Positions 6,122 through 7,186 of a stretch of 7,186 bases of DNA are shown here, piece after piece. Below the pieces are notes generated by a model. That model worked only from the letters and a program-made list of their open reading frames with translations, ran no database searches and was not told the DNA's origin. Position 1 is the stretch's first letter, and every line of letters starts with the position of its first letter. Source of the stretch: Planctomycetia bacterium (GTDB taxonomy: Bacteria > Planctomycetota > UBA11346); NCBI GenBank assembly GCA_005801395.1, contig SYDV01000390.1, forward strand, positions 1 to 7,186, given 5' to 3'. The translations under genes and the position numbers were made by a program.

Positions 6122-7186
6122 TCAGTCAGGGCATGGTAAGGAAAACACTTCCGGCAATCGAGGGAAGTTGGCCGATGGTGTTAATCCAAAGCCCGGGATA
6201 TCTCTGCAGGTCAATAGCGTTTTGTCCAGTTTCCCTCTTTTGCCTATTTTTAGATTTGGCTCAAATAGGTCCTGGGTTAATAAATGGGTACTGAAGCCAC
6301 CTTCTTGAGCGCGCAGTTTATGCCGTGCGGCATCCGCCAGCATGAAGGACGTTCGTGTGAGCAAGCTGCTTTCCCCGACGTGGGCGCCAACAATGACATC
6401 AATATCGTGATTAATCAATTCCCTTATCAATTTAAGTGAGCGGATGATTCCGCCATACTTTGAATTTCGCGCGTTTACGATCCAGCTGGCAGGCCGTTGT
6501 TTAAGCGGCTCAATTTGCTCATACCTCAACAGACTTTCGTCTAGGATTATTTTAGCGCCCGTTACATCGGCTATAATTTGCAGCTCAGCCAAATTCTTTG
6601 ATCGAAGTGGTTCCTCAATCGCAGCAAAAGTAAAATCCAGATGTGCGAGATGGCGGATCGCCTCATCCGTAGAATGCCACAGGTTGTTGGCATCTGCCCG
6701 CACCGAAATAAACGCCGCCTCATCACGCATAGCTGCGATTTTGAGTCGGTCTTTCTCTGGCTCTTGAGCGAGTTTAATTTTAAAGTCTGTATATCCTAAT
6801 TGACGATATTGACGATAAAGCGCCGCGAATTCATCAGGAGAGCAGTCGCCTAAAATAGCAGAATAGACATAGTCAGTTTCGCGCCGAGGAATACCTAATA
6901 AACTTTCTACCGGCACACCTTGTTGTTTCCCAAATAAATCCAACCAGGCCATTTCAACCGCGCTCCAAGCCGCGGGGTTGGCGTCGATTTCCAAATGATG
7001 CCGTGTAATATAATCACTTAAATGTGGAAGATTGTCTATTCTTTTAAAATCCGCCACCTGTGCTCGAAAAAATGCGTTGGCCGTACCGATCGTTTCGCCA
7101 GTAACGTATAAACGGGGACAGCCCTCACCATATCCAACGCGATTCCCGTCATCAATCATTTGCACCACCACCGTTTCCGTGGTGGC
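6122..7186 (-). CDS. Enolase-superfamily enzyme, muconate lactonizing/dipeptide epimerase subgroup, N-terminus cut
   Basis: The gene runs off the right edge. The frame stays open through 7172-7186 (residues ATTET before VVVQMIDDGN), so the GTG at 7171 is internal and about 30 N-terminal residues are missing. Counting from that valine, the protein has the capping-domain signature VGYGEGCPRLYVTGET. The barrel carries the KxK motif K131-I-K133, metal ligands Asp160 (RADANN), Glu186 (IEEP) and Asp211 (LDES), and Lys238 in NSKYGG. GAHVGESSLLTR (262-273) forms the eighth-strand region. This is the complete acid-base and magnesium set of the MLE subgroup, which includes muconate cycloisomerase, o-succinylbenzoate synthase, N-succinylamino acid racemase and dipeptide epimerases. 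Two lysines on opposite sides of the substrate fit a racemase, epimerase, cycloisomerase or dehydratase. Specificity cannot be told from sequence, and no menaquinone or catechol genes are adjacent. The protein is probably an active cytoplasmic enzyme. The family is certain; the reaction is not. Confidence 0.9.
   Translation of the reverse strand, partial: ATTETVVVQMIDDGNRVGYGEGCPRLYVTGETIGTANAFFRAQVADFKRIDNLPHLSDYITRHHLEIDANPAAWSAVEMAWLDLFGKQQGVPVESLLGIPRRETDYVYSAILGDCSPDEFAALYRQYRQLGYTDFKIKLAQEPEKDRLKIAAMRDEAAFISVRADANNLWHSTDEAIRHLAHLDFTFAAIEEPLRSKNLAELQIIADVTGAKIILDESLLRYEQIEPLKQRPASWIVNARNSKYGGIIRSLKLIRELINHDIDVIVGAHVGESSLLTRTSFMLADAARHKLRAQEGGFSTHLLTQDLFEPNLKIGKRGKLDKTLLTCRDIPGFGLTPSANFPRLPEVFSLPCPD

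Noticed and set aside
6444..6767. 107-codon plus-strand open frame
   Set aside because: It lies opposite the conserved barrel of the enolase-superfamily gene and has no motif of its own, so it is a shadow frame.

Overview
The window looks like a Gram-negative bacterial chromosome segment of moderate G+C content. The signs are a lipobox lipoprotein, a GtrB/ArnC-type polyprenyl-phosphate glycosyltransferase and an inner-membrane GT-C enzyme. A proteobacterium is plausible, but I cannot fix the taxon from sequence alone. No mobile element, tRNA, rRNA or CRISPR array is visible.

Left part (1-1108, + strand): the C-terminal part of an M14-family zinc carboxypeptidase-like protein, cut by the window edge. 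Its last ~37 codons are in a different frame from the rest. The break maps to a run of nine A residues at 988-996, and reading that run as eight restores a family-like C-terminus ending at 1108. A gene-free stretch of about 220 bases follows (1109-1331).

Centre (1332-5120, + strand): a tight four-gene operon. It encodes a small EamA/SMR-like four-helix membrane protein, a GtrB/DPM1-like family 2 glycosyltransferase, a class I SAM methyltransferase with an N-terminal CxxC/CxxC zinc-finger-like segment, and a polytopic GT-C-like membrane glycosyltransferase. Every junction overlaps (one TAATG, two ATGA), which implies translational coupling. By analogy with the Gtr and Arn systems, the likely pathway is: the GT2 loads a sugar on undecaprenyl phosphate, the small protein helps flip it, and the GT-C enzyme transfers it to an acceptor outside the cytoplasmic membrane. 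The methyltransferase may decorate the sugar. The donor sugar and acceptor are unknown.

Convergent junction (5121-5298): no gene, but dense in inverted repeats. A 13-bp perfect dyad is the best terminator candidate, and two other hairpins overlap each other.

Right part (5299-7186, - strand): a small lipoprotein with a Thr/Pro/Val/Ser-rich linker built from a 15-bp tandem repeat and a CBM60-like C-terminal domain. Upstream of it on the same strand is an enolase-superfamily enzyme of the muconate lactonizing/dipeptide epimerase subgroup. That enzyme has all its catalytic and metal residues in place and is cut at its N-terminus by the right window edge.
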